Made by a program: the position numbers and the translations under genes | Shown here: in pieces, positions 5,424 to 6,808 of the stretch | How the letters are laid out: every line of letters begins with the position of its first letter | How positions within the stretch are numbered: position 1 is the stretch's first letter | Assembly (NCBI GenBank): GCA_025938055.1 | Contig: JAICQC010000259.1 | Location: forward strand, 1 to 6,808 | Reading direction: 5' to 3' | Length of the DNA stretch: 6,808 bases | DNA from: Anaerolineales bacterium | GTDB lineage: Bacteria > Chloroflexota > Anaerolineae > Anaerolineales > Villigracilaceae | Notes under the pieces: model-generated | Databases searched by the model: none | What the model saw: only the letters and a program-made list of their open reading frames with translations | What the model was told of the DNA's origin: nothing

Positions 5424-6326
5424 TTACTCTGTATATTGCGGCAATTCTGGTAGCGACTGCAGGTACAGCCAGATCGCCGTCATTTCCTCATCATAGAAGA
5501 ATTGGTAATCCTGCCAGGGCATGAATTCCGGATCCAATTGATGACCGCTGGGTGTTACACCCGTTCGCAGGGCATTGATGAAATCCTCCTCTGTCCAGGC
5601 GCCCAGCTCGCCGCCCGGCGTCAGGTTGGGCGATATCTTTACGATCGTCGGGTCAGGGAAGGGACCGCCATTCAGCTCTGGTCCATGACAGACCCGGCAG
5701 TCATTTGTGTTCACCAGATATTCGCCATACTCCACCGTCGCAGCCCTCTCGGGCGCCGTGACATGGACCTCATGACTCACTGACTCCACTGGCAATTTAC
5801 CCAGCACACCAGCCGCCAGCATTATTTTTGCCAAAGGTGTAAAACTCTTACCTTCCAACCGATGATCCACTGGCGGAACGGTTTTCACGTAGGCGATGAT
5901 CGCTGCCAGATCTTCATCACTGAGATACGAGGTAGCGGCGACAGCAGGCATAAAAATAGGCATACCATCCGGACCGAGTCCGTGGCGAATCGCGCGGACG
6001 AAGTCTTCGGTTGTAAATTCGCTTCCGATACCGCCCTCACCCGCCGTCAAATTGGCAGAGTCGACCGTGCCCAGCGGACCTGCATTGAACCAGTCGTCAA
6101 TTCCGCTTAGGTCTTCTCCGTGGCAGCCCTGGCAGTGGGTCTCGACGCGGTGTTTCCCATACTCAAGACTCTCAGCATCCTCCGGGAGCGTAAGGTTGGA
6201 AGCAGGGAAATCGTACACTTTATTCAGACGAGCGTTGCCGATCAAATACAAAACAATTCCAGCCAGCAGCACGATCCCGATCAGCGAACCGAGTACAAGA
6301 CCAACAGTCCGAAGCACTTTTTTCAT
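5424..6326 (-). CDS. Membrane-anchored diheme cytochrome c
   Basis: The 300-residue product has an N-terminal transmembrane segment (about 7-30) with preceding Lys/Arg, so the body faces the outside of the membrane. Two cytochrome c domains follow. The first has CQGCH (65-69) and candidate axial Met122 or Met126 (GMPIFMP). The second has CRVCH (210-214) and candidate axial Met259 (EFMPW). Both domains contain the NLTxG motif (92-96, 234-238) seen in the cytochrome subunits of membrane dehydrogenases. It probably carries electrons between a periplasmic-side donor and a respiratory chain component. No oxidase, dehydrogenase or heme maturation gene is adjacent, so the partner is unknown. ATG 6326 is preceded by GGGGAGGAG, a strong ribosome binding site. 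The gene has its own promoter (6347-6375) and terminator (5390-5418) and appears monocistronic. Confidence 0.95.
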   Translation of the reverse strand: MKKVLRTVGLVLGSLIGIVLLAGIVLYLIGNARLNKVYDFPASNLTLPEDAESLEYGKHRVETHCQGCHGEDLSGIDDWFNAGPLGTVDSANLTAGEGGIGSEFTTEDFVRAIRHGLGPDGMPIFMPAVAATSYLSDEDLAAIIAYVKTVPPVDHRLEGKSFTPLAKIMLAAGVLGKLPVESVSHEVHVTAPERAATVEYGEYLVNTNDCRVCHGPELNGGPFPDPTIVKISPNLTPGGELGAWTEEDFINALRTGVTPSGHQLDPEFMPWQDYQFFYDEEMTAIWLYLQSLPELPQYTE

Positions 6327-6346
6327 TGTTTTATCTCCTCCCCGAT

Positions 6347-6375
6347 ATTTTATCAGTCTCTACAAGTCATCTCAA
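6347..6375 (-). promoter_or_regulatory. Promoter of the cytochrome c gene
   Basis: On the minus strand TTGAGA (6375-6370) and TAAAAT (6352-6347) are separated by exactly 17 bases, each matching the sigma-70 consensus at five of six positions. Transcription would start about 14 bases before the start codon, or slightly further upstream. Confidence 0.6.
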
Positions 6376-6390
6376 AAACATGCCGAACTC

Positions 6391-6498
6391 CGTCATTGCG
6401 AGCGCAGCGAAGCAATCTCCTGCTCTATAAGCAGTTTTTACCCGTAAATTGAGCTTGAGATTGCTTCGTCAGGAAAATCACCCTCCTCACAATCACGG
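6391..6498. repeat. Palindromic repeat element with inverted ends, copy 2
   Basis: The left end CGTCATTGCGAG...CGAAGCAATCTCC (6391-6420) closely matches the left end of the element at 2942-2977. The right end, GAGATTGCTTCGTC (6457-6470) then CCTCCTCACAATCACGG (6482-6498), is its imperfect inverted copy. The two ends are closer together than in copy 1 and the interior differs. It lies in the gap between the aldo/keto reductase and cytochrome genes and holds no ORF. The remainder of the gap (6499-6563) is AT-rich and shows no clear terminator. Confidence 0.8.
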
Positions 6499-6563
6499 AA
6501 AAGTGAGACTTTTAATTTTCAAAAATCAGTAGTTTAAATTTTCGTGTATCTCAACTCCTTCTT

Positions 6564-6808
6564 CTAGCCGCGATTTGCGATAATTTGTAGGTACGTCTTC
6601 CCGAAGATCAGCCCGCGCACATGATCGGAACCCAGGAAAGAATGAGGGAATCCCAGGTCGATTGGACTGGCTTTATTCAAGCGCTCGATCTGTTCCACGG
6701 TCAATTCAACGTCCAGGCATCCTAAATTTTCCTTCAACTGTTTTTCGCTGCGCGCGCCGACGATGGGGATCATCTGATAGGGTCTTTGCCGCACCCAGTT
6801 GATGGCGA
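6564..6808 (-). CDS. Aldo/keto reductase, C-terminal part (cut by the right edge)
   Basis: The visible 80 codons read in frame from the window edge (AINWVRQRPYQMIPIVGARS...) to the TAG at 6566-6564. The pattern W-V-RQRP...PIVGARSEKQLKENLGCLDVELT matches the last part of NADPH-dependent aldo/keto reductases: the strand and helix with GARS and QLKENL bind the 2'-phosphate and adenine of NADPH, followed by the final helix with LT..QIERL. The 5' part, including the catalytic Tyr/Lys/His/Asp, lies outside, so substrate and activity cannot be judged. The tail after the last helix (about 45 residues) resembles that of the subgroup acting on small aldehydes and ketones. Confidence 0.9.
   Translation of the reverse strand, partial: AINWVRQRPYQMIPIVGARSEKQLKENLGCLDVELTVEQIERLNKASPIDLGFPHSFLGSDHVRGLIFGKTYLQIIANRG

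Overview
The window looks like a chromosomal segment of an environmental bacterium, most likely of the Chloroflexota (Anaerolineae-like). That placement is inference from protein style (the short Pit transporter with its DUF47 partner, the membrane-anchored diheme cytochrome c) and from the dispersed 'CGTCATTGCGAG...GAAGCAATCTC' palindromic repeats. No rRNA or other phylogenetic marker is present.

Positions 1-1882 hold the platform end of an integron. A complete integron integrase gene (911-1882, +) carries all catalytic residues and the IntI-specific insert. Leftwards and divergent from it lie a near-consensus cassette promoter (TTGACC-16-TATAAT on the minus strand), a recombination-site region ending in the core GTTGGGC (771-765, minus), and one gene cassette. 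The cassette encodes a predicted lipoprotein of unknown function (75-749, minus). It ends five bases before GCCCAAC, the first core box of an attC site that runs off the left edge. The window therefore shows intI, Pc, attI, the first cassette and the start of its attC in canonical order.

Positions 1881-3724 hold a phosphate module on the minus strand: a PhoU-like DUF47 protein followed by a Pit-family phosphate transporter. A roughly 160-bp inverted-repeat element sits between them. Five tandem 14-15 bp repeats fill the gap between the convergent intI and pit genes and run into the end of pit.

Positions 3954-5217 hold a compact three-gene minus-strand operon: a basic conserved protein of unknown function, a small Cys/His-rich metallothionein-like metal-binding protein, and a two-CBS-domain protein. 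The last two overlap by ATGA, and the operon ends in a clear intrinsic terminator.

Positions 5387-6375 hold a monocistronic membrane-anchored diheme cytochrome c gene with a good promoter, a strong ribosome binding site and a perfect 12-bp terminator hairpin. A second copy of the palindromic repeat element lies upstream of it. The right edge contains the C-terminal part of an aldo/keto reductase.

Apart from the integron, the genes look like ordinary housekeeping or accessory functions. The integron with its cassette-borne lipoprotein and its unusual leader structure is the most interesting part.
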